Shown: positions 1-9,238 of the stretch, piece after piece | Numbering within the stretch: the stretch's first letter is position 1 | How the letters are laid out: each line of letters begins with the position of its first letter | Origin: Monocercomonoides exilis | Taxonomy: Eukaryota; Preaxostyla; Oxymonadida; Polymastigidae | DNA length: 64,000 nucleotides | Reading direction: 5' to 3' | NCBI GenBank assembly: GCA_001643675.2 | Contig: LSRY02000066.1 | Span: 62,001 to 126,000, forward strand | Translations under genes and position numbers: made by a program | Notes under the pieces: generated by a model | The model's input: the letters and a program-made list of their open reading frames with translations, nothing else | What the model was told of the DNA's origin: nothing | The model's database searches: none

Positions 1-1440
1 TTCTCAACTCCGCCCTGCTCTGGGTCAGCCCGCTCTTCAGCGCACTCATCAGATCCAACCGAGCCCTCGTTTGCCTCTCTTCGACTGCTGCATACACAGG
101 CACTTTCCGCAGCTTCCACACAAATTGCGCGTTTTCCTCGCTTTTGATTCGCACATAGCGGCAAGGCACATCCAGTTCATCGCTCAAATCTTCAAAGTCA
201 GAATTAGCTAAATCATTCAGCATGAGGTCCAATTTCCGCTCTCTTGTCAAAATTGGAGTTTGGTTTTCTTTCGCCTCTTGCTGCGCCTCGCTGGCCATTT
301 TGTTCTCTTTCTGGTTGGTCGGTGTGCCTGTCTCAAGCTGTGGTTGTAGTATTCCTTGGATGCTGTTAAACAGATTCTTGTCTTTTTCTTCTTTCTCCAT
401 TTTCCTGCTCTCCCGCTCTTCTTTCTTCTTTTGTATTTCCTGCAGCTTCATCAGCAGAAGTAGTTTTTATTTCTGATCATCAGATTCCAATGAATAAAAC
501 GTGATTTTCGTCTCTTCATCATCCACTTTCCCTTTCTCATCCTGAAACTCATCTTGTATCGCTCTTGTCACTTCTTTGTTCAAATCTTTCATCCCCATCA
601 CACCCAATGTCACCCCTCCTCCTCCTCCAACAGCAGGTGACAGCTGAGTCGTAGGTGTGCCAACAGATCATCTACCCATCTCCATCTCTTGGCTGTATTC
701 AATCAACACCCTCCCTCTGACTCCTCTCCATCCACCGTCCATTCACTTCACTCGCGTAAAGCGTATCGTTCCAAAGGCATCTCTTGCTGAAGTATATTGT
801 TTAGGCTGTGGAGAGAGTGAAGGTGAAGATGGGGGAGAGGGAGTTGTTATTGCTGCTTTTGCGATGAAAAAGGCTTTATTTTTGGCTCATTATTATTCGT
901 TTAGCCTTTTTTGTTGTTTTGAACAGACTCTTTTGCGTTTGCATTCTTGTCTGATTCTGTTTGATAGTCTTTCTTTTGAAGCATTTCAACACTTTCTTGA
1001 ACTTCGTTGTTTTCGTTTTCTTTCTTTTTCATCGAAGCACTTTGTTTTGTTTCAGTGTCATTCGCATCATCATCATATGCTCCTTCCTTTTCATTCACAT
1101 CGCTTTCTGAGCTGTCAGTTGATTCGTCATCTGATAGAATTCCCCCAACATTCACCACATTCCCATAGCTCATCAGCTTCAGAATATTCTTATCATCTGC
1201 ATTGTCCTCTTCAGACAGCCAGCCGTCCCCTGAGCTTATGTTCCGTCAGTCTTCATCATCGAATTCTTCTCAACTTCTTCGGAACACTGTCAGAATCTTT
1301 CTTAGCTTCTTTCACTCCCTGCCCATCTTCATCTCTCTTGTTTTGCCTGTAGAGCTTATCCAACACTTTATAAAGTTCTTTTCTTCACTTTTCAATCTTT
1401 CACACAATGATTTTGTTCTGTGACATTTCATATTTCAGAT
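1..1440 (-). pseudogene. Decayed gene remnant, runs off left edge
   Basis: Read on the minus strand this stretch is clearly coding-like but broken. Fragments in order: a Lys-rich segment (RKELYKVLDKLYRQNKRDE, about 1400-1330) preceded by in-frame TGA codons, an acidic Ser/Asp-rich segment (about 1250-901), a segment near 770-650 (AFGTIRFTRVK, then TGA), and a fairly clean stretch from about 620 to 1 containing DLSDELDVPCRYVRIKSEEN and FVWKLRKVPVYAAVEERQTR, which is still open at the window edge. Frame changes and TGA/TAA stops separate the pieces. I do not recognise the family. The 5' portion (about 1300-1490) is homologous, in inverted orientation, to 14715-14920, so this gene piece was duplicated together with the adjacent long repeat. 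A multi-exon gene with unseen introns is possible but less likely. Confidence 0.5.
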
Positions 1441-1516
1441 ACACTTCCTAATAAAAAATGAATATTGATAATTTGATAATAATTTCATATCACACATTAA
1501 TAGAAATACAATGACT

Positions 1517-2127
1517 GGATTTTATAAATTTTTCAAATTAATAATAAAAACAAACTTTGTCAAAAATGAACAAGAATTAATATAGTCACATTGAATGGTC
1601 TTTCTGTTTGCACCAGCAAAAATAGTCGATGTGTCAAATAGAAAGACTGGTTTCTGAACAAATAAATCAAAATTCTTGTATTTGTGAAAAATAACAACGA
1701 TTTGTTCCAAACCTTTTTGCACTTTTGTCAGTACAAGTCAAACGTTCTCACATATTAAATATATAGAATGACTGTAAAATAATAAGAAAAATCTTCGAAG
1801 ACGGTGCATGGGAAACAATTCATTTCGCACAACACTTCATCCCAAATAAAAAATATGTTAAAAAACAAATTATTACCAACTTTTTCCACTAACAGATTTT
1901 CAAAAAAAGCATCAGACATGTTTATTATCGTTATTTATTCACATTGAGCAAAATAGATCATGGTATTCTTAATGGCGCCATTAATAATAATTTGTATTTT
2001 TTATGATCAAAAATTTCAAAAATTTTTCAAAATTTTTTATTTTTGTTTCATTTAATTTGTGAATATTATTGCTTTGTTAATGCAAACATGTCATCAGAAA
2101 TTAGTTTTGATTTTTTTAATGTTTGAT
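1517..2127 (-). repeat. Long repeat copy A (candidate terminal inverted repeat)
   Basis: About 600 bp whose reverse complement is almost identical to copy C (14097-14706) and, over its inner 340 bp, to copy B (5139-5712). It carries the perfect 16-bp palindrome TTAATGGCGCCATTAA at 1969-1984 and a 66-codon open frame on the minus strand (1722-1522) that is nearly the same in copy C but broken in B. Its inner end lies about 120 bp beyond the 3' end of the first USP gene. I could not find a clear target-site duplication at the outer end. Confidence 0.8.
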
Positions 2128-2243
2128 TAAAGGTGAAAAAAATTAATTTTATTCAAAGAAATATTTTATTGGTATTTTTTTTATTAAAAATGTTAATTAA
2201 AAATGAAAAAAAAATTACAAAAAAAAAAAAAAAAAATTAATAT

Positions 2244-4715
2244 TTATTCAATAAGTTGATAAAATGTTAATCCTGACTTCCATCCTTCCAGTGATAAATT
2301 TTTCCAATACTGATTCCATTTATCAAATGCTAGCAGTGAAACAACCTCATCGTCGCATTCAAAGAAAATGCTTTTCTCTTCAATCAAATGCTTTTTATCC
2401 TTCACAACTGCAATGAAATGTCCATCTTTGAATTTTGATGTTGAATGAATCACAGTTCCACAAAGCTGATATTTTGCTGCAATCATATTATTGTCAGAGA
2501 AGAATTTCAGGGAAGTTTTTGCTTTCAAGGGATCAAAAAAGCAGATATCAAAAGGGCCATTTCCTTTTTCAGCAACAAACAGTTGAGTTGGAGGGGGATT
2601 GACTGATGAAGGTGTCAGATTGTTATGAAACACACACAAAACACAGGGAAAAGCATCAAGCCTGATCCATTTCAATTCAATTCTTCCAGTTGAACATTTT
2701 CCACACACCTGTTTCATTTGATCCTCCTCCTCTTTCACGACAGAAAAATAAGAATTTAAACCTTCAACAATATCAGCGTTTGATATTGGCACCTCCAACG
2801 TGATTCCCCTTGGCTTTGAAGTCAATTGATTACAAGACTGACATTTCATAAACTTGTGACTATGAAGTTGAAACTTTTTAATAACACCATCATCCTCCTC
2901 CGACAATAACTCCAGAAATTTTTCATATGTTGAAAGAGAACCTTTGGGTTCCATCAATGGTCCAAAATTATTCTCATACATCTGAATCATTCTCTTCGTT
3001 CCCCAAAAGAATTTCTGAAAATCACACCCACTCAAACATTGCAGAACCATTTGAAGCGATTGTCGATCTGTTAAGTTTCTTTTGCTCGTAAAGCTCCTTC
3101 CCAAATCCAGAGATGCAAAACATTGACATAATGAACTGAATGAACAAGTCTTTCCCAGATTCCTCAATCCTCTTTTCGAAATTTTGTATTTGTAAACACA
3201 AGATCTTGAACCCACATCACCATCCATCACATGCATTGATAAACAGTCGATAAATCTCTCAATTGGTGCAAACATCAGATAAACTGTGTCAGTTCTTGAA
3301 GGGTTTTTTGAATTGGATTCCATATCGTCATCTTCATTTGAAGATATTTTCTTTTTGCTGTGAAAGAGTGTTGCAAACTCTGACTCAAAGGGTGATAAAG
3401 TTGACAAAGTTAAAGAGGGAGAGGAAGGGGAAGAAGAAGAAGAAGAGGAGGAGGAGGAGGAAGAGGAAGAGGAAGAGGAAGAAGAAGAAGAAGAAGGAGA
3501 AGAAGAAGGAGAAGAAGGAGAGGAGTGAGATGGAGGAAAAGGAGAAGGGGAGGATGAAGAAAAGGAGAGGAAGAGGAAGAGGAGGATGAGAGAGAGGAAG
3601 GAGAGGAGTGAGATGGAGGAGAAGGAGAAGGAGAAGGAGAAGGAGAAGGAGAAGGAGAAGAAGATAAAGAGGAAGATGAAGAGGGGGAAGCAGGAAAGGA
3701 AGCAGATGAGAATGCGGATGAAATAGTTGAAGGATGAATATTCGAAAGAGTTAGTGGGAAAGAAGAAGATGGAAATGATGGAGAGGAAGAAGATTTAAAT
3801 GAAGATGGAGAAGCCATATTCAAAGGATGGAAAGAGGATAAATTTGAAGCAGAAGGGAAGGATGAGGAAGAAAATGAAGTCGATGGGAATGAGGAGGAGG
3901 AAGGAGATGAGAATGATGGGAAAGGTGAAGAAGATGATGGAATTGATTTTTCTGATGGAGGAAAAGCAGAAAACATAAAAGGAGATGGAAAGGAGAGAGG
4001 GTTGATTGAGGAAGATGAGGATGATGATAATGTTGAAGTTGATGGTGATAATGAAGATGATTTCGGAGTGTAATTGAGTGAAATGCAATCTTCTGAATCT
4101 TCCATATCCATTTCTATTGTTTCAATTTTTTCATTTTCGGCTCCAAGATATCCAAAATATGATTTTGAAGAATCACGTTGAGAAGAACGTTGTTTCCTTT
4201 TCATTGACGGTGTTCTGTCTGTTGAAATTTCTTTCTTTTGATCGAAAAAGGATGCTCGAAAAGGCGCTGGTTTAATTACAAACCCAAACTCTTGGCTTAG
4301 TGTCTGCTGAGAGAATTCTTTTGTCAGAATCAATAGCATTTCACTTTGTAATTCATAGGAGAGGCTATTGAAAACATGACTCAGCTCTTTTATGGTTCGT
4401 TTCAGTGGATCTTCATATTGCAAAATAAAATAATAATAATAATAATTATTTATAAATAAAAAAAGAATATTTAAAAAAACATTGAATAAAGAAAAATTAC
4501 ATAAATAAAACATTGTTTAAGAAAGACACGCCATTAAATGATTTTAATAAACTTTCGAAAAGTTGCCTTCCTACTTGTGTTTGTTGGAAAAACATAAATG
4601 AAACCATTTCTGCGTGAGAGAGTGACATTTTTTGAAAAAAATTTGTGAGTTGGACCATATCCTTCTGCAGGCTTCTAAATTCCAATCCATTATGAACCCT
4701 TTTAGCTGACAACAT
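2244..4715 (-). pseudogene. USP-type deubiquitinase gene 1 (element-borne, frameshifted)
   Basis: Minus-strand gene paralogous to the N-terminal two thirds of the gene at 9239-13135. Exon 1 runs 4715-4532 (start chosen by alignment with the paralogue), an intron 4531-4411 follows, and exon 2 continues from 4410. Exon 1 and early exon 2 match the paralogue (LLKSFNG versus LLKSLNG; IKELSHVF versus LKDLSVVY). A Ser/Pro-rich linker follows, then the USP core: Cys box NLGKTCSFSSL with Cys at 3146-3144, two CxxC finger pairs (CQSC, CGKC), and His box DGHFIAVV; it ends TAA at 2244. The usual NLGNTC has Asn changed to Lys. Two irregularities: the intron boundary that keeps the frame starts GC rather than GT, and the reading frame shifts by one base inside the purine-rich repeats around 3550-3570. 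It may be a pseudogene, or a repeat-length sequencing error. No transposase domain is present. Known of the family: USPs cleave ubiquitin from proteins. Confidence 0.7.
4411..4531 (-). other. Intron of USP gene 1 with GC-AG boundary
   Basis: Keeping the reading frame between exon 1 (ending ..TTTAATG) and exon 2 (starting ATCCACTGAAACG) requires a boundary GCGTGT...GAAG. The same position in the paralogue uses GTTTGG...TTAG with the same phase. A GT two bases downstream would put exon 2 out of frame. Either this is a GC-AG intron or it is another sign of decay. Confidence 0.5.
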
Positions 4716-5138
4716 TGTCGATAAACCGATCCAGTCAATGAAATTGCAATATATGGGAATTTTTTTATGAGAAATGGAACTCATAAAACAATAAAAAAAA
4801 ATAATAAAAATCAAATTCAACTAAATATGTTAAATTTCTGACCAATAAAAAATTGAACATAAAAAAATAAACAATGTTTATCTATTTTTGAACAAATATA
4901 AAATAAGATACGATAAAAAAAATATTCAAAGTTTAATGAAAATTTCTAAATTTTTTTCATTGAGGAAAAAATAATTAACAACTCATATTGCTTTCTCATT
5001 ATTTGATAATTAAAAAATAAATTTCAAATACTAAAAAAAAATATTTAAATTTCTAATAAATATTATTTTTATTAATTTTGATATCACATTAAAAAAAAGT
5101 TTTAATAATTAATTAACAACATTCATATGACTTTTTTT

Positions 5139-5712
5139 ACATTAATAAAGCAATAATATTCACAAATTAAATGAAACAAAAATAAAAAATTTTGAAAAAT
5201 TTTTGAAATTTTTGATCATAAAAAATACAAATTATTATTAATGGCGCCATTAAGAATACCATGATCTATTTTGCTCAATGTGAATAAATAACGATAATAA
5301 ACATGTCTGATGCTTTTTTTGAAAATCTGTTAGTGGAAAAAGTTGGTAATAATTTGTTTTTTAACATATTTTTTATTTGGGATGAAGTGTTGTGCGAAAT
5401 GAATTGTTTCCCATGCACCGTCTTCGAAGATTTTTCTTATTATTTTACAGTCATTCTATATATTTAATATGTGAGAACGTCTGACTTGTAATGACAAAGC
5501 TGTATAAAAGGTTTGTAACAAATCGTTGTTATTTTTCATTAATATAAGAATTTTGACCTATTTATTTAGAAACTGGTAATTTTGTTTGGCACATAGACAA
5601 TTTTTGCTGATACAAACAGAAAGACCATTCAATGTGACTATATTAATTCTTGTTCATTTTTGACAAAGTTTGTTTTTATTATCAATATACAAAATACTCA
5701 AAAATCAATTAT
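5139..5712 (+). repeat. Long repeat copy B
   Basis: Same orientation as copy C and inverted to copy A. About 340 bp (5139-5480) are essentially identical to both others, including the palindrome TTAATGGCGCCATTAA at 5238-5253; beyond 5480 it drifts with scattered substitutions and small indels. The outer end (around AAAATACTCAAAAATCAATT) resembles copy C more than copy A. Copies A and B flank USP gene 1 as inverted repeats. Confidence 0.8.
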
Positions 5713-6239
5713 TGTCTTTTTTTGAGTGACTGAAGTGATGACAAGAAGATGAATGAAGCTATAAAACATAATATAAATAAATGCATCATTTCGAGAAAAA
5801 TTAGAAAGGCTTATTGAAATGTTTCGTGTTGTTTGCCTTTTCATTAACGATTATATATTTTTTTTTCCAACTTTTGAGTTTATTCAAATAAAGATGTTCA
5901 TTCCTGTTTTTTTTCAATTAAATAATGTTCAACCTCAATTCCATCATTCATTCAGAACCAACTGATGAGAGTTCTCGACAACAATGTGTATTTCTCTCTT
6001 GTCTCTTCAGCATCCTCCTCCTCTTCTTCTTCCCCTTCTTCTTTATTGACTGATCTGTCAATTTGACCGCTTAACGGAGCCATTTTTGCAAGAACACACG
6101 AAAAAATCAAATACTTTTTTCGCCCAGTTCTTCGCATGTTGAACACATGTAGTTCTGTATTTGTGGTTGAAACAGACAATCAAAAAACAAGTGGATGCTT
6201 GGAGAAATTTACTGATGCTGGAGACATCAACAGACCATC

Positions 6240-7850
6240 GCAGTCAGTTCGCATTGCTCCCGCCTGTTTCTTTAATTTTCGGATAAAGAAGAAGAGCAAG
6301 ATACCAGCGAAATGTGAAAAATTGCATCAACAACAGCACAACTGCATTGCATGTGGTGGCTGGCCTGTGGATCCTTCCTTCTGCAACTGTTGTGGATGTG
6401 CACCGCCACAACACGGAGAAGGCGATTCTATGGAAAGAACTAGCTTTGATCCAGTTGAACCACGCGTTTGCCCACGAGCTCGCTCCAGCCGACGAGACAT
6501 TCAACCGCTACGATGGGCTGCTCTACACAGAGGCTGGCATGCGCTTACTGCCGGATCTGTTGCATTTTCCTTTCAATTTAGGTACCAATCCGCTGCTATA
6601 TAAAGACACAGAGGTGTTTGTGTGTGTGTGCAAAGCAACATGAAAATATCCTATTGATTGGCAAACACACAATTTTACAAATTTTAATGTGAGAGTGGAG
6701 TATTGAGTGGAGGAAGGAAATATGAGGAAGGGGATGATGCATCAGATGGGAGGGATGGGTCTGGGTGGAAATGGATGTGGAGGAGCAAGTGGAGGAGAAG
6801 GAGGAGGATAAAATGATAACAATGGAGGAGATGGAAGTTGTGGAAATCAAGGAGAAAACAAATGAGAATGAATATGTCCCATTTCAATAGATCCACGCGA
6901 GGGACATCTTGAAGCCGGAGAAGAACGTGTGAATAGATTTTCATGTGACAGCCACAGCAAGTGTATTCATCAAGCTTCGTTCATCTGAAAGCATCTGGGA
7001 GGAGGGAAGCACGCGGTGAAGAAGATTGCATGCCAGATGCTAATTCAAATCAAAGCACGTGTTGGGTTTGAGAGCGAGCGAGAAGAAGAAGAAACGGAAA
7101 TGCATTTACTGGAATAAATAACCCATCGGCGAGGTGGATGCACCAATGCAGTCGATCGTGATGCGGAACAAAGGTGGGACGAGCATCGACAACAGACTCG
7201 ATCTGACTGATGAAGAGCGGCTGAGTTTTTCCACATCTGAATATTCACTGTTTGAATAACTTTTCACAACAGGGATTGTGCAAGCGCATGAAATGTGGAA
7301 AACAAATTGTTTCTTCCGTCCGCTGATGCAAAGAGGTTATTTGGAAAGGATTCCGATCAATCTGGGAAGCAGGTACAGCTCGATGAGTGTGATGAACGCG
7401 AATGTTGGAATAGGAGGAGCAGTTTGAGGAGATGGGAATGTGAATGGAACGAATCATTCACCATCATCGAACAATGGAATAGTGATGGGAATTGGTGGAG
7501 CACAAGGAGGAGCACAAGGAGCAGCCGGAGGAGGAAGTGATGGAACAGAAGGCATCACACACGCGGAAACAGTTCTGCAAGCGCTGCTGGCGGGCGACGG
7601 TTTCATCGCGAAGGAAGGAGCAGAGCCACTTGTGGATGAGAAAAAGACAACTATTCCAGCTCCTCTTTCTCCTTTGCCTAGCAAGCTGTGCTTATTGTCA
7701 CATGAGCAAATTGGCTTTGGGAGTGTGGCAGATGGGAGCATCGAGCGGAGGCTGGTGTGTCTGGTGTGTCTGCGTGCGAGGAGCATCCTGCATTGCAGAA
7801 GAGGGCATGTGAGAAAGGAGAGAAGAGAGAAATTATATTAGATACAGAAG
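6240..7850 (+). pseudogene. GC-rich decayed gene of unknown family
   Basis: This island is much richer in G and C than its surroundings and contains one apparent plus-strand coding path broken by stops. Pieces in order: LALIQLNHAFAHELAPADE and NRYDGLLYTEAGMRLLPDLL (about 6430-6580), a Gly-rich stretch (about 6720-6845), ARDILKPEKNV then a stop then IDFHVTATASVFIKL (about 6900-6985), MQSIVMRNKGGTSIDNRLDL (about 7147-7206), GIVQAHEMWKTNCFFRPLMQ (about 7272-7331), and HAETVLQALLAGDGFIAKEG (about 7560-7620). The separating stops are a mixture of TAA, TAG and TGA, arguing for decay rather than a variant code. Some breaks could instead be very short introns (GTTTGAATAACTTTTCACAACAG, 23 nt, would remove one). 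I do not recognise the protein. Confidence 0.5.
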
Positions 7851-7989
7851 AGAGTCGTCCACTGATCAAGTCGGATGCTTCGATAATTTGGCCGATTGGA
7901 GGAAAGAGGACAAAAGGAGAGAAATGCGTATGTGTGTTGTGCAGTCGCATGTTCTTAAAGGCTGTTCAAGTTGAAGAAATTTCATTTCA

Positions 7990-8675
7990 ATGAATTATCA
8001 TTATCGTTATCTTCACATTTTCGATCTCAAATTGTTATTATCTTTTTCAAATGTGAATGAAGTCGGTGGTGAAATTACAAAAAAAGCGAAGCAGAAATGG
8101 ATGATTATTGGCATTAGGAGAAAAAAGTGATCAAAAAGAGGATATATGTGTTTTGATTGTGATCGATGAATAATTATGTGAAAAAGAAAATAAAAGAAGA
8201 TTTGTGAAATGAAACAAAGAAAAAATTAAAATTGTTTATTTATAGTTATTGTTTCATCTCGGATATTTCAAAAAGAAAATAAATAAATAATTGTTGATGT
8301 TCAAACAATAATCAAACTTATTATTTTTATTTGTTCATCAGTTAAACAAATAATCTCTATTCAACACATCTGTGCAGTATTTAAAAATTTATATATCTCT
8401 CTTTTTTTTATTATTATTTGCTCATTTCAGAATTTTTTATTTAGAAATAATTTTTTTTATTTCTATTTGTTATCAAAACTAATTTATTTTAATGGTTCGT
8501 TTCATTTTTTTGATTTATTTTGCATGAAAAAAAATATTTAATAATGAAAACGAACTTTAACAAAAAAATGAGTTAATCAATTCGAATTGAAGAAAAATAT
8601 ATATATATATTCGAAGGTTTATTAATTTTTTATTTCATTTTTTTTTAAAAAATTAAAAAAATTCCAATTCACATA
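7990..8675. other. AT-rich spacer
   Basis: No convincing coding path on either strand, no tRNA-like or repeat structure beyond simple A/T runs and a short (TA)n at 8597-8608. It separates the decayed gene from the palindrome upstream of the USP-transposase gene. Confidence 0.6.
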
Positions 8676-9108
8676 GTTCAAAAACATCTGCATCATTTTA
8701 TTTTTCCAAATAAAAATAATCACAAAAATGACGACAAGCTCAAATGAGAAGTGTGATCAGTCACTAACAGATATTTGAAAAAATGAGTATGATTAATCAT
8801 TTCGATGCAGATGATCAGTATTTGACAAAAACAAGAAGGAAAAATTTTGCAAGAGGGAATGTTATTGGAAAAAAAAGAAACACAATGATAGATCAAAATT
8901 TCGATCATTCTTTTTCAAATAACACTCCCTCTTGCAAAATTTTTCCTTCTTGTTTTTGTCAAATACTGATCATCTGCATCGAAATGATTAATCATACTCA
9001 TTTTTTCAAATATCTGTTAGTGACTGATCAAACTTCTCATTTGAGCTTGTCGTCATTTTTGTGATTATTTTTATTTGGAAAAATAAAATGATGCAGATGT
9101 TTTTGAAC
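8676..9108. repeat. Near-perfect 197-bp-arm palindrome (foldback)
   Basis: The left arm 8676-8872 is the reverse complement of the right arm 8912-9108 with about two mismatches, separated by a ~39-bp loop. Both arms contain ACGACAAGCTCAAATGAGAA and GATTAATCATTTCGATGCAG. It begins 563 bp and ends 131 bp upstream of the USP-transposase start codon. No open frame worth annotating lies inside. It could be a foldback MITE, a terminus of the element, or a cruciform-forming regulatory region. Confidence 0.9.
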
Positions 9109-9238
9109 AATATAAAATTATTAGTCATTTTCGAAAAAATATTTATTTCTAAAAAAACAAAAAATAAAGAAAAATCCCGAGTTGTCAATTTTTTATTAAT
9201 TGATAATAATTCCATAATAAATTGTAATAATCACTAAA

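Noticed and set aside
3263-3589. Lys/Arg-rich plus-strand frame
   Set aside because: Antisense shadow of the Ser/Pro-rich linker of USP gene 1.
6136-6603. Cys-rich 155-codon plus-strand frame as a real zinc protein
   Set aside because: Another frame over the same bases gives a more protein-like sequence continuing into the decayed gene, and the Cys spacing fits no finger.
8783-9064. 93-codon frame inside the palindrome
   Set aside because: It reads through both arms of the foldback and is mirrored on the other strand; this is a product of the palindrome.
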